Shown piece by piece: positions 1 to 8,497 of a stretch of 64,000 nt of DNA. The DNA is from Caballeronia sp. GAFFF1 (GTDB taxonomy: Bacteria; Pseudomonadota; Gammaproteobacteria; Burkholderiales; Burkholderiaceae). Location: assembly GCF_023630705.1 (NCBI RefSeq), contig NZ_JALQEM010000013.1, positions 1 through 64,000 of the forward strand, written 5' to 3'. The number at the start of each line of letters is the position of its first letter. Position 1 is the first letter of the stretch. The position numbers and the translations under genes are program-made. The notes beneath the pieces were generated by a model that worked only from the letters and a program-made list of their open reading frames with translations, made no database searches and was not told the origin of the DNA.

Positions 1-129
1 GGTGGGGGGTTTTTTTTTAACTTTCGCGGGTACGGCGGCGCGCCCCGGGGGGGGGTGGGGTATGGAACACGGGTACGTTTTCAAGACACGTGGCCCCGCG
101 GCCCGGGTGAGAAAGCGGGCCGCGGCGCA
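1..129. other. Window edge with odd homopolymer runs; no gene
   Basis: The first ~60 bases hold a T9 run and a G9 run in a low-complexity G-rich stretch unlike the rest of the window. No gene is supported. Positions 98-105 and 116-123 form an 8-bp GC stem just past the SDR stop codon (read on the minus strand). It could help end transcription of that gene, but no T tract follows. The homopolymers could be a poor-quality contig end. Confidence 0.4.
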
Positions 130-936
130 TCAGATGATCGGCGACGACACTCCGTCCATCGGAATGATCGCGCCCGACACATAGCTCGCGCGGCGGCTCG
201 CCAGAAAGACGGCGACGTCGGCGATTTCTTCCGGTTTCGCGTAACGCCCGAGCGGCACCTTGGCCTGGCTTTCGGCGAGCACCTGATCGCGCGTGACGCC
301 TTGTCGTTGCGCCTCCAGTTGCAGCGCTTCCTCGACGCGCTCGGTGAGCGTCGCGCCCGGATTGATCGCGTTGATGCGAATGCCGAGCTTCGCGTAGTGA
401 TGCGCGAGTCCGACCGTGTTGAGCATGAGCGCCGCGTTGGCCGCGCCGCCCGCGATATGAATGTCCGTCGCAATCTTGCCGCCCATGCCCACGATGTTGA
501 CGATCGCGCCCGGCTCCGCGCCGGGGTCGTTGCGCAGGCGCTCGGCCATGCGCTTGAGCACGACTTGCTGCGGGTAGACATACGAGAAGTATTTCGCGTC
601 CATCGCGGCTTTGTAGGCGGCGGCGTCGAGCGTATCGGGGTCGTAGCGGCGGGCGGCGCCTGCGCTGTTGATCAGGATATCGATGGGACCGAGCGCCGCG
701 CTCGCTTCTTCGACCACGTCTTCCGCGCTGTGCGCCTCGTGCAGATCGGCGCGCGCGAGGTGGACGTGATGGCCGTCGGCCGCCAGCTGCTCGCGCGCAC
801 GGGCGAGATTCGCGGCATCGCGCGAGACGATTGCGACTTTCGCGCCTTCGCTCGCGAACGCCTTCGCGCACGCAAAGCCGATTCCCTTGCTGCCGCCCGT
901 GATCAACACGACCTTGCCGGCCAGTCCCAGATCCAT
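130..936 (-). CDS. SDR-family oxidoreductase-like protein, catalytic Tyr/Lys not conserved
   Basis: 268 aa. A Rossmann fold is clear: TGGSKGIG at residues 13-20 is the dinucleotide-binding loop and NSAG at 90-93 is the usual SDR NNAG motif. INPG near residue 190 is also family-typical. The active-site segment is unusual. Where an SDR normally has Ser and then YxxxK, this protein reads NIVGMGGKIA followed by IHIAGGAANAAL, so His160 and Gly164 sit at the expected Tyr and Lys positions. An ordinary ketoreductase mechanism is therefore doubtful. A good ribosome site (AGGAG) precedes the ATG at 936. It is monocistronic in view. The substrate is unknown. Confidence 0.85.
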   Translation of the reverse strand: MDLGLAGKVVLITGGSKGIGFACAKAFASEGAKVAIVSRDAANLARAREQLAADGHHVHLARADLHEAHSAEDVVEEASAALGPIDILINSAGAARRYDPDTLDAAAYKAAMDAKYFSYVYPQQVVLKRMAERLRNDPGAEPGAIVNIVGMGGKIATDIHIAGGAANAALMLNTVGLAHHYAKLGIRINAINPGATLTERVEEALQLEAQRQGVTRDQVLAESQAKVPLGRYAKPEEIADVAVFLASRRASYVSGAIIPMDGVSSPII

Positions 937-1052
937 GATCTTGCGCTCCTATCGGTTCTTTGATGCCGCTGTCGAGGAAGTATCGGACACGATAGCAGAG
1001 CAGGGCGCGGGGTGCGCGAACCGTGCGGCGGTCGGGTGCTTTCTGCTGGGCG

Positions 1053-2573
1053 TCAATCGGCGCCTGTTGCAAACCGGGCGATAGGATCGTCGTTCGATGC
1101 GGCGCGCGGCGGAGTGAGCGAGCCCGTCGACGCCCGCATCGCGCGCACGGGCGGTTCGGCAGCCTGCGACGCCATGGCCGCTTGCGCTTGCTGCCGGGCG
1201 GCGCGTGACAGCGGCGGCGGAGGCTCGTAGGCATCGGCGGCGGCCTGGATGGGATCCGGTGCCTGGCTCGCGGACGCGGTTGTTCTCGCGCTGGCATGCT
1301 GCGACTGACGCTGCGCCGCGCTCAACGATGCGGGCGGCGGTTCGAAAGCATCCGCGCTGGCTGATGCCGCAGGCGTTTGACGCGCGTAAGCCGAAGCCGC
1401 AGCAGACGACTGCCGCTGCGCCGCGCTCAACGATGCGGGCGGCGGTTCGAACGCGTCGGCGCTGGCTGATGCCGCAGGCGTTTGACGCGCGTAGGCCGAA
1501 GCGGCAGCAGACGATTGCCGCTGCGCCGCGCTCGACGATGCGAGCGGCGGTTCGAAGGCATCGGCGCTGCCGGCTGCCGCAGGCGTTTGACGCGCGTAGG
1601 CCGAAGCGGCAGCAGACGATTGCCGCTGCGCCGCGCTCAACGAAGCGGGCGGCGGTTCGAAAGGATCCGCGCTGGCTGATGCCGCAGGCGTTCGACGCGC
1701 GTAAGCCGAAGCCGCAGCAGACGACTGCCGCTGCGCGGCGTTCATCGACGCTGCCGGCGGCTCGAAAGGGTCCGCGCCAGTGGTGGCGGCCGGCTTTTGG
1801 CGGCCGTAGGCCGAGGCGACGGAAGCCCCGGTCGTCGTCGCCGAGACGGGCGTCCGGCCCGCATAAGCCGAAGCCGCAGACGTTTGTAGCTGCGCCGCGC
1901 CGATTGACGTCGACGGTCGCTCGACTGCAATCGCGCTGGCAGTTGCCGGCACCGGCTGACGCGGAGACGCGGCCTCCTCAGACCCAACTCCACGCCCCGC
2001 CACATACGTCGGCCCATCGAACGGCGTCGGCGCCGTCTTTGGCGGCGCGACGCGGCGAATGCCGTCGAACCGCTTCGCCCAGTAGGGGTTCGTCAGGTAA
2101 TCGAGCCGCACGGTGCCGCCCGTCGACGGCGCATTCACGAAACGCAGCTTGCCGACATAAATGCCGACGTGCGAATGCGGTCGCCCGGTCGTGTTGAAGA
2201 AGATCAGATCGCCGGGCGCGACTTCGTCCGGCTCGATGGACTCTCCGCGCCCGCTCATCTCGGCGGTCGTGCGCGGCAGGTTCACGGACGCGGCGCGATC
2301 GACCACATAGCGCACGAGCCCGCTGCAATCGAAACCTGCCTCGGGCGTATTGCCGCCCCAGCGGTACGGCACGCCGACGAGCGACATCGCCTGAATGGAG
2401 ATCTCCTCGCGCCCGACGCTGTGATCGACGAAGTTCGGGAAGCCTGACGGCGGCTTATACGCGCGCGGCGTCGTGCTGGCCGAGACCGCGGGCTTGTGCG
2501 CCGCTTGTTGCGGCGCGCTTCCGCACGCGGCAAGCACGACGGACACGAAAAGCGGTAGCCAGATTCGACGCAT
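1053..2573 (-). CDS. NlpC/P60 cell-wall peptidase lipoprotein with C-terminal tandem repeats
   Basis: 506 aa. The N-terminus is a lipoprotein signal with lipobox LAAC, Cys17 being the lipidated residue. The NlpC/P60 domain spans about residues 57-175. The nucleophile is Cys83 in GFDCSGLV and His135 lies in SHVGIYVG. The third polar residue, often His, appears to be Asn148 in FVNAPSTGG. Members of this family cleave D-Glu-diaminopimelate bonds in peptidoglycan. The rest, about residues 190-500, is Ala/Pro/Gln/Ser-rich. It holds roughly five 35-aa units (consensus parts: FEPP, AAQRQSSAAASAYAR, TPAA) encoded by a 105-bp tandem repeat. Such a tail is probably unstructured and may span the periplasm or bind the wall. 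Confidence 0.88.
   Translation of the reverse strand: MRRIWLPLFVSVVLAACGSAPQQAAHKPAVSASTTPRAYKPPSGFPNFVDHSVGREEISIQAMSLVGVPYRWGGNTPEAGFDCSGLVRYVVDRAASVNLPRTTAEMSGRGESIEPDEVAPGDLIFFNTTGRPHSHVGIYVGKLRFVNAPSTGGTVRLDYLTNPYWAKRFDGIRRVAPPKTAPTPFDGPTYVAGRGVGSEEAASPRQPVPATASAIAVERPSTSIGAAQLQTSAASAYAGRTPVSATTTGASVASAYGRQKPAATTGADPFEPPAASMNAAQRQSSAAASAYARRTPAASASADPFEPPPASLSAAQRQSSAAASAYARQTPAAAGSADAFEPPLASSSAAQRQSSAAASAYARQTPAASASADAFEPPPASLSAAQRQSSAAASAYARQTPAASASADAFEPPPASLSAAQRQSQHASARTTASASQAPDPIQAAADAYEPPPPLSRAARQQAQAAMASQAAEPPVRAMRASTGSLTPPRAASNDDPIARFATGAD
1321..1845. repeat. In-frame 105-bp tandem repeat within the NlpC/P60 gene
   Basis: The marker ctcaacgatg or a close variant recurs at 1321, 1426, 1531, 1636 and 1741, an exact 105-bp spacing. 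Each period encodes 35 residues, so copy-number change would keep the frame. Units differ by scattered substitutions; the outermost are the most diverged. There are no unique spacers between copies, so this is a minisatellite and not a CRISPR array. Confidence 0.9.
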
Positions 2574-2713
2574 TGAAGCCGAGCAAGCGCGCTCGCCGAA
2601 GAGAAGACAGTCCGCCGATACTAGCCCGCCGCACGGCCGTGCGGCAAGACATCGTGAGGTTCCACTTTAACTTTGTGCGATAAGTGTTGCGGGAGCGGAA
2701 CGCGCGGACAAAG

Positions 2714-2742
2714 AAAAAGCCCGGCGGATCGCTCCGCCGGGC
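2714..2742 (-). terminator. Rho-independent terminator after phoH
   Basis: A 10-bp stem (2719-2728 with 2733-2742) closes a TCGC loop. On the minus strand it is followed by a T5 run (2714-2718), just past the phoH stop at 2766. Confidence 0.85.
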
Positions 2743-2765
2743 CGTGTCATCCAACTGCACGTGCT

Positions 2766-4655
2766 TTACAGGATGTCCGACGCGTAGTCCGCGAGCCGCG
2801 AACGCTCGCCGCGCGCCAACGTCACATGGCCGCTGTGCGTCCAGCCCTTGAAGCGGTCAACGACATACGTCAGCCCCGAACTGCCCTCGGTCAGATACGG
2901 CGTGTCGATCTGCGCGATGTTGCCGAGGCACACGATCTTCGTACCCGGACCGGCGCGCGTGACGAGCGTTTTCATCTGCTTGGGCGTCAGGTTCTGCGCT
3001 TCGTCGATGATCACGTATTTATCGACGAACGTCCGCCCGCGCATGAAGTTCATGCTCTTCACCTTCAAGCGCGAGCGGATCAGTTCCTGCGTGGCTGCGC
3101 GGCCCCATTCGCCGGCGGCATCGTCGGTTTTCTGGAGGACTTCGAGGTTGTCGTCGAACGCGCCCATCCACGGCTGCATCTTCTCTTCCTCCGTGCCCGG
3201 CAAAAAGCCGATGTCCTCGCCGACCGGCACCGTCGCGCGCGTCACGATGATCTCGTTGTAGCGCTTGTCGTCGAGCACTTGCGCGAGGCCGGCTGCGAGC
3301 GCCATCAGCGTCTTGCCGGTGCCCGCCTGACCGAGCAGCGTGACGAAATCGACTTCCGGATTCATCAAGAGATTCAGCGCGAAGTTCTGCTCGCGATTGC
3401 GCGCCGTGATGCCCCACACATTGTTCTTGTGATGCCCGTAGTCGCGCAGCGTCTGAAGGAGCGCCGTCTTGCCGTTGAGTTCGCGCACGACCGCGTGGAA
3501 CGACGGCTCGCCGTTCTGCGGCTCCAGATAGACGAACTCGTTCACGAGCATGGACGGGCAGAGCGGCCCGGTCACGCGGTAATACGTGGTGCCGGTCTTG
3601 GTGTCCTGCCAGCTTTCCATGCCCTTCGCGTGCTTCGTCCAGAAATCCTGGGGAAGCGCGCGCACGCCGGAATAGAGCAGGTCCTTGTCTTCCAGCACCT
3701 GATCGTTGAAGTAATCCTCGGCGGGCAGGCCGAGCGCGTGCGCCTTGATGCGCATGTTGATGTCTTTCGACACCAGCACGACCTGCCGATCCGGCCGCTC
3801 CTTCTGAAGCGCGCGCACAACGCCGAGAATCTGGTTGTCCGCCTTGCCGACGGGCAAGCCTTCGACAGGCTCGATATCGGTCAGCGTCGTCTGGAAGTAC
3901 AGGCGGCCGAGCGCGTCGCGGTTGCCCTGCGCGGCAAGCGGAATGCCCTCCGACATCTGGCCCGCGTGCGCGACGAGCGCGTCGAGCGTGCGGCTCACCT
4001 GACGCGCATTGCGCGCCACTTCCGACATGCCCTTCTTGTGATTGTCGAGCTCTTCCAACGTCATCATCGGCAGATAGACGTCGTGTTCCTCGAAGCGGAA
4101 GAGCGAACTCGGGTCGTGCATCAGCACGTTGGTGTCGAGCACGAAGAGCTTGCGCAGTTCCTCCTCGACCGCGCCGCGCTGGCGGCGCTTGTTCTGCGTG
4201 CGCGCATCTTTGGCGGGCGCGGCGCTCGGAGCCGGCGTCGCGGCGGGCGCGTCCGCGCGCGCCTCGCGCCTCGCGGGACGGGCTTCGTCGCTCGTTTCTT
4301 CGTCTTTCTGGCGCGCAGCGGGCACCGGTTGCAAGAGAGCGGCAGTCTGCTTCGTGCGACGGCCGCGCGCAACGGGCGCAACCGGCGCAACCGGCGCGGC
4401 AGCGGATGTCTCGGCCGAGGCGTCTTGCGGCGCCTGCGCGAGCACGTCACTGGCGATGGAGCGCAGCGTGTTCGCGGCGTTTGCGGAATTGGCGGCTGCG
4501 GGACGCTCCGCGGCGACGGTCTCGACCGAGCCGATGGCGTCGTCGTCGCTCGCCGCAGCCGGTTTTTTGGGCTGCTTCGAAGGCCGGGCTTTGGCCTTGT
4601 ACTCTTCGGCCGGAAGGAGATGGCCGAGCTTGGCCGGGGCGGTAGGCAAAGGCAT
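2766..4655 (-). CDS. PhoH-family ATPase with N-terminal PIN domain
   Basis: 629 aa from the ATG at 4655, chosen because TTTCGAGGGA lies just upstream and no coding signal extends further. Order: a low-complexity Ala/Pro/Lys-rich leader (about 1-165), a PIN-like nuclease domain beginning KLFVLDTNVLMHD (about 168-300), then a PhoH ATPase domain with Walker A GQAGTGKT near residue 440 and a Walker B-like VIIDEAQNLTP. This PIN-PhoH fusion is the PhoH2-type architecture, for which ATP-dependent RNA unwinding and cleavage has been described in actinobacteria. An RNA role here is inference. It lies downstream of bcp on the same strand, with a terminator between them. Confidence 0.92.
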   Translation of the reverse strand: MPLPTAPAKLGHLLPAEEYKAKARPSKQPKKPAAASDDDAIGSVETVAAERPAAANSANAANTLRSIASDVLAQAPQDASAETSAAAPVAPVAPVARGRRTKQTAALLQPVPAARQKDEETSDEARPARREARADAPAATPAPSAAPAKDARTQNKRRQRGAVEEELRKLFVLDTNVLMHDPSSLFRFEEHDVYLPMMTLEELDNHKKGMSEVARNARQVSRTLDALVAHAGQMSEGIPLAAQGNRDALGRLYFQTTLTDIEPVEGLPVGKADNQILGVVRALQKERPDRQVVLVSKDINMRIKAHALGLPAEDYFNDQVLEDKDLLYSGVRALPQDFWTKHAKGMESWQDTKTGTTYYRVTGPLCPSMLVNEFVYLEPQNGEPSFHAVVRELNGKTALLQTLRDYGHHKNNVWGITARNREQNFALNLLMNPEVDFVTLLGQAGTGKTLMALAAGLAQVLDDKRYNEIIVTRATVPVGEDIGFLPGTEEEKMQPWMGAFDDNLEVLQKTDDAAGEWGRAATQELIRSRLKVKSMNFMRGRTFVDKYVIIDEAQNLTPKQMKTLVTRAGPGTKIVCLGNIAQIDTPYLTEGSSGLTYVVDRFKGWTHSGHVTLARGERSRLADYASDIL

Positions 4656-5037
4656 GGTGTTCCCTCGAAAGGAATCGGGTCGTGTATCGTGCGCCGCCTG
4701 TCGCATCCTGCTCGTCCGCCCGTAAGCTACGTGTGCCGCAGTTTGCGCCCGGTGGCGCGCTTCGTTGTCGAAAACGCCGGTTCGCCTAGGTTTCGATCTG
4801 CTCCTTGAGGTTGCGTCGCGCCCTCGACAAAAAGCGAGGAAGCGCGCGACACCAATAAAAAAGCCGCCGTTCCGGCTACCGGAACCAGCGGCTGACTTCT
4901 CTTTCAGAGCGCCTGCGCCGTGCCCGTTCCACATAGCCCGGGTCCATGCCGACCGCGCCAGACGGCATGCGGCGGCTCGCGCAAAGGCTTGAGGAATGGG
5001 GTGGACAGGCGCTCATTGCGAATCAATATAACGTGCC
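4656..5037. other. Intergenic region between bcp and phoH
   Basis: This 382-bp gap has no convincing gene. It holds the bcp terminator hairpin (4857-4893), leaving a bcp 3' untranslated stretch of about 145 nt before it, and then the presumed phoH promoter and ribosome site. Confidence 0.6.
4857..4893 (-). terminator. Rho-independent terminator after bcp
   Basis: An imperfect two-part stem (4862-4867 with 4888-4893, then 4869-4875 with 4879-4885) is followed on the minus strand by a T6 run (4857-4862). Confidence 0.85.
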
Positions 5038-5499
5038 TCAAATGGCTTGTACAGCCTCGACGATGGCCTCCACGTGCCCCGGCACCTTGATGCCGCGAAA
5101 CTCGCGCCGCAGCACGCCCTGGGCGTCGAGCAGAAACGTCGAACGCTCGATGCCGCGCACTTCCTTGCCGTACATCTTCTTCATCTTGATGACGTCGAAC
5201 AGCGAGCAAATGGCTTCGTCGGCGTCGGAGACGAGCGTGTAGGGCAGTTCCAGCTTGGCCTTGAAGTTTTCGTGCGACTTCACGCTGTCACGCGAGATGC
5301 CGACGATTTCCGCGCCGGCCGCCTTGAACTGGTCATAGTGGTCGCGAAATTGCAGACTCTCCGTGGTGCAGCCCGGCGTGTTGTCCTTCGGATAGAAGAA
5401 GAGCACGACTTTCTGGCCGCGCAGGCTGGACAGCGTGAACTCGCCGCCGGTGGCGGGCGCGGTGAAGTCGGGAACGGGCTGGTCGACTGCGACTGGCAC
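5038..5499 (-). CDS. bcp: Bcp/PrxQ-type thioredoxin-dependent peroxiredoxin
   Basis: 153 aa from a GTG start at 5499, preceded by AGGAGAAACC; this matches the usual Bcp length. It reduces hydrogen peroxide and organic hydroperoxides. The peroxidatic cysteine is Cys44 in TPGCTTE. The common resolving Cys five residues later is absent (that position reads Leu49 in TTESLQF). The only other cysteine is Cys98 in EAICSLFDV, so a 1-Cys or unusual resolving mechanism is possible. It lies 62 bp after arnD on the same strand and could be co-transcribed with the L-Ara4N genes. Confidence 0.93.
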   Translation of the reverse strand: MPVAVDQPVPDFTAPATGGEFTLSSLRGQKVVLFFYPKDNTPGCTTESLQFRDHYDQFKAAGAEIVGISRDSVKSHENFKAKLELPYTLVSDADEAICSLFDVIKMKKMYGKEVRGIERSTFLLDAQGVLRREFRGIKVPGHVEAIVEAVQAI

Positions 5500-5561
5500 G
5501 AAGGTTTCTCCTGTTGTTGGCTCTTGTGTTGTCCATGAATCGCCGATGCGCAAACGGCGTC

Positions 5562-6458
5562 TCAGCCCGGCTGCACGATCAGCTCGCCCGCGCGTCCCGG
5601 GATCTCGCCCCACGTCACGGGATAGGACGGCAAGCTCGCGCGGTCGAGCGTCGCATGATAGTCGCCCATCGTGGCGAAGCTGTGTCCCTGCGCGCGCCAG
5701 CCCGCGAGCAGCTGCTCGAATACCGGCGCGAGCTTTTGGCCTTCCAGTTCGGCGTGCAGCGTGAACACCTGATCGTGCGGATTATTCGCGGTATGACGCA
5801 AGACGTGCGCCGCGACGCTGCTCTCGTCGATGCCGTCCACGCCGAGCACTTCGTCGAGCGTGGGCAGCGTGGTCGGCATCTGGATGTGCGCGAGCGTGCG
5901 CCCATCGAGCACCGGAATGTACGGCGTGTGTCCGCGGCCGTCGGAGGCATAGCGCATGCCCCAGGCGTCGATCTGCTCGAACGCATGGCCGTTCATCTGC
6001 CAGCCGGCCGCGCCGTGCGTGACGGGCGGCGCGCCGAAAATCTCGACGAAGCGCGCGTGACTTTGCTCCATCTGCGCGACGGTCCACGCGCGGTCGCGCG
6101 AGCGCACGTTGTCCTGCCAGTAGACGTGATCCCACGTATGGATGCCGCACTCGAAGCCGGCTTCGTGAATCGCGCGCATCTCCGACACCGCGCGCCGGCC
6201 GATGTCCGGCCCCGGCAGCAGGACGCCGTACATGAGCGTCCTGATGCCGTAGTGTTCGACCACCGACGTGCGCGACACCTTTTGCAGAAAGCCGGGCCGA
6301 AACACGCGGCGCAGCGCCCAGCCGGTGTGATCCGGGCCGAGGCTGAAAAGGAACGTCGCGCGGGCGTTGTACTTGTCGAGCAGACGCCCGAGGTTCGGCA
6401 CGCCTTCGCGCGTGCCGCGCAGCGTATCGACGTCGATCTTGAGGACGATGCGGGCCAC
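5562..6458 (-). CDS. arnD: ArnD, 4-deoxy-4-formamido-L-arabinose-phosphoundecaprenol deformylase
   Basis: 298 aa, close to E. coli ArnD. It is a NodB-type polysaccharide deacetylase fold that removes the formyl group from undecaprenyl-phosphate-L-Ara4FN. The metal-site region starts with LKIDVDTLRGTREGVP near the N-terminus, with later conserved blocks GIHTWDHVYW and HGAAGWQMN. It is the last gene of the L-Ara4N operon, 9 bp after the dehydrogenase gene, so translation is probably coupled. The reaction pulls lipid-linked precursor synthesis forward before flipping and transfer to lipid A. Confidence 0.95.
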   Translation of the reverse strand: MARIVLKIDVDTLRGTREGVPNLGRLLDKYNARATFLFSLGPDHTGWALRRVFRPGFLQKVSRTSVVEHYGIRTLMYGVLLPGPDIGRRAVSEMRAIHEAGFECGIHTWDHVYWQDNVRSRDRAWTVAQMEQSHARFVEIFGAPPVTHGAAGWQMNGHAFEQIDAWGMRYASDGRGHTPYIPVLDGRTLAHIQMPTTLPTLDEVLGVDGIDESSVAAHVLRHTANNPHDQVFTLHAELEGQKLAPVFEQLLAGWRAQGHSFATMGDYHATLDRASLPSYPVTWGEIPGRAGELIVQPG

Positions 6459-6467
6459 GCTACTGTC

Positions 6468-7514
6468 TTACGCCTGTTCGACGAGCTTGCGGGCTTCGCC
6501 CACGTGTCCGCGATACGCCTCGAAAATCTTGCGCAGCGCGTCGTCCATGGTGGCTTGCGGCGCCCAGCCGAGTTCCTGCATCGTGTTGTCGATCTTCGGC
6601 ACGCGGTTCTGCACGTCCTGATAGCCCGTGCCGTAGTACGCGCCCGACGACGTCTCGACCAATTGCACTTGCTTGGCCGTGTCCGCGTATTCGGGGAACT
6701 CGCCGGCGAGCGCGAGCATCTTGTGCGCCAGTTCGCGCACCGAGAAGTTGTTCTTCGGATTGCCGATGTTATAGATCTTGCCTGTCGCGACGCCGCCTTT
6801 GTTCTCGATGATCTTCATCAGCGCGCCGATGCCGTCGTCGATATCCGTGAACGCGCGCTTCTGCGCGCCGCCATCCACGAGACTGATGTTCTCGCCGCGC
6901 ACGATATGGCCGAGGAACTGCGTCACCACGCGCGACGAACCTTCCTTCGGCGTGTAGATGGAGTCGAGACCCGGGCCGATCCAGTTGAACGGGCGGAAGA
7001 GGGTGAAATTGAGCCCTTCCATGCCGTAGCCCCAGATCACGCGGTCCATCAACTGCTTCGAGCACGCGTAGATCCAGCGCGGCTTGTTGATGGGGCCGTA
7101 GGAGAGCACGGATTCTTCCGGGTCGAACTGTTCGTCGGTGCACATGCCGTAGACCTCGGAGGTCGACGGAAACACCAGATGCTTGCCGTACTTCACGGCC
7201 GAACGCACGATCGGCAGGTTCGCCTCGAAGTCCAGTTCGAACACGCGCAACGGCTGCTTCACGTACGTCGCGGGCGTGGCGATGGCAACCAGCGGCAGGA
7301 TCACGTCGCACTTCTTCACGTGATACTCGACCCACTCCTTGTTAATCGTGATGTCGCCTTCGAAGAAGTGCATCCGCTCGTGATTCGCGAGGTCGCCCAG
7401 ACGATCGGTTTGCATGTCCATCCCGAAGACTTCCCAGTCGGTGGTTTCGAGGATGCGCTTGGACAGGTGATGGCCGATGAAGCCGTTGACGCCCAGGATG
7501 AGAACTTTTTTCAT
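6468..7514 (-). CDS. arnA: UDP-glucuronate oxidative decarboxylase (ArnA C-terminal function)
   Basis: 348 aa, an extended SDR equivalent to the C-terminal half of E. coli ArnA. It converts UDP-glucuronate to UDP-4-keto-pentose. It shows an NAD loop GVNGFIG (residues 8-14), STSEVYG (117-123) with Ser119 and Glu120 matching the ArnA catalytic Ser/Glu, and YACSK (149-153) giving the Tyr-Lys pair. In enterobacteria this domain is fused behind the formyltransferase. Here it is a separate gene whose ATG overlaps the formyltransferase stop in an ATGA (7511-7514). The function may also be annotated as UDP-xylose synthase. Confidence 0.95.
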   Translation of the reverse strand: MKKVLILGVNGFIGHHLSKRILETTDWEVFGMDMQTDRLGDLANHERMHFFEGDITINKEWVEYHVKKCDVILPLVAIATPATYVKQPLRVFELDFEANLPIVRSAVKYGKHLVFPSTSEVYGMCTDEQFDPEESVLSYGPINKPRWIYACSKQLMDRVIWGYGMEGLNFTLFRPFNWIGPGLDSIYTPKEGSSRVVTQFLGHIVRGENISLVDGGAQKRAFTDIDDGIGALMKIIENKGGVATGKIYNIGNPKNNFSVRELAHKMLALAGEFPEYADTAKQVQLVETSSGAYYGTGYQDVQNRVPKIDNTMQELGWAPQATMDDALRKIFEAYRGHVGEARKLVEQA

Positions 7515-8497
7515 GAATGACGAGAGGATTGAATGAGTCGGCCGAATTCGGCGGAATCGACGGCGCGTTCTTCGCCCAAAGGTTGCGACGCGCTATCGAG
7601 CAGCCGGTGACGCAGCTCGTACACGGCGATCACGCGGCCATCGCCGCAGACGCCAAACAGCGCATTATCCGTCACCGTCAGGCCCGGCGGCAAACTGGCC
7701 ATTGCCGCGAGGCGCGCGGGCGGCATGCCGGGCGCGCCGGTCGGGGGCACGAGCCGCGCGCGCGCGACGACGAAGCGATGCTCGCCGATATCGGTGAAGG
7801 CGCCCGGATAAGGCGGCGCGACCGCGCGAATCAGGTTGTAGACGCGCTCTCCCGGCTGCGTCCAGTCGATGCGGCCGTCTTCCGGCTTGCGCCCGCCGTA
7901 GTAGCTGCCGGCGGCGAGATCGTTCGGCAGATGCGGCGCTTCGCCCGCGAGCAGGGCGGGCAGCACGCGCCAAAGCGTCTGCTCGGCCGCGACCACCGTC
8001 TTGTCGAAGACCTGCGCGGCGGTGTCGTCCGGCAAGATCGGCACGGGCGTTTGGGCGAGAATCGCGCCGGCGTCGGGCTTTTCGGCCATTTCGTGCAGCG
8101 TCGCGCCGGTTTCGGTCTCGCCGTTGAGCACCGCCCAGTTGGTCGGCACGCGGCCGCGATACTTCGGCAAGAGCGAGCCGTGCATGTTGTACGCGCCGCG
8201 CTTCGCGAGCGCGAGCAGCGCGACGGGCAGCATGTGCCGGTAATAGAACGAGAAGATGAAATCGGGCGCGGCTTTCTGCACGGCTTCATGCACTTCAGGC
8301 GCTTTCGGATCGGCCGGCGTTATGACGTCGATGCCGCGCTCCGCCGCGACCTGCGCGACGCTGCCGAACCAGATGTTCTCGCTCGCGCTGTCCTCGTGCG
8401 TGACGACGAGCGCGACGTCCACGCCGCGCGCGAGCAGCACTTGCAGGCAGCGAACGCCGACATTGTGATACGCAAAGACGACGGCGCGCGGCTTCAT
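7511..8497 (-). CDS. arnA: UDP-L-Ara4N formyltransferase (ArnA N-terminal function)
   Basis: 328 aa from the ATG at 8497. It is equivalent to the N-terminal formyltransferase half of E. coli ArnA, using N10-formyl-tetrahydrofolate to make UDP-L-Ara4FN. Catalytic residues are visible as Asn104 and His106 in NMHGSLLPKYRGR and Asp142 in EKPDAGAI, two residues offset from E. coli Asn102/His104/Asp140. The gene overlaps arnC by ATGA (8494-8497) upstream and the dehydrogenase gene by ATGA downstream. This is strong evidence of translational coupling of the two halves of the enzyme. Confidence 0.95.
   Translation of the reverse strand: MKPRAVVFAYHNVGVRCLQVLLARGVDVALVVTHEDSASENIWFGSVAQVAAERGIDVITPADPKAPEVHEAVQKAAPDFIFSFYYRHMLPVALLALAKRGAYNMHGSLLPKYRGRVPTNWAVLNGETETGATLHEMAEKPDAGAILAQTPVPILPDDTAAQVFDKTVVAAEQTLWRVLPALLAGEAPHLPNDLAAGSYYGGRKPEDGRIDWTQPGERVYNLIRAVAPPYPGAFTDIGEHRFVVARARLVPPTGAPGMPPARLAAMASLPPGLTVTDNALFGVCGDGRVIAVYELRHRLLDSASQPLGEERAVDSAEFGRLIQSSRHS

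Noticed and set aside
1205..2197. 330-codon plus-strand frame over the NlpC/P60 repeat
   Set aside because: Repeat-driven antisense frame; the minus strand has the lipobox and peptidase domain.
2673..4808. Long open frame on the plus strand opposite phoH (711 codons)
   Set aside because: It is antisense to a clear PhoH gene, Arg/His/Leu-rich with no domain; a by-product of high third-position GC.
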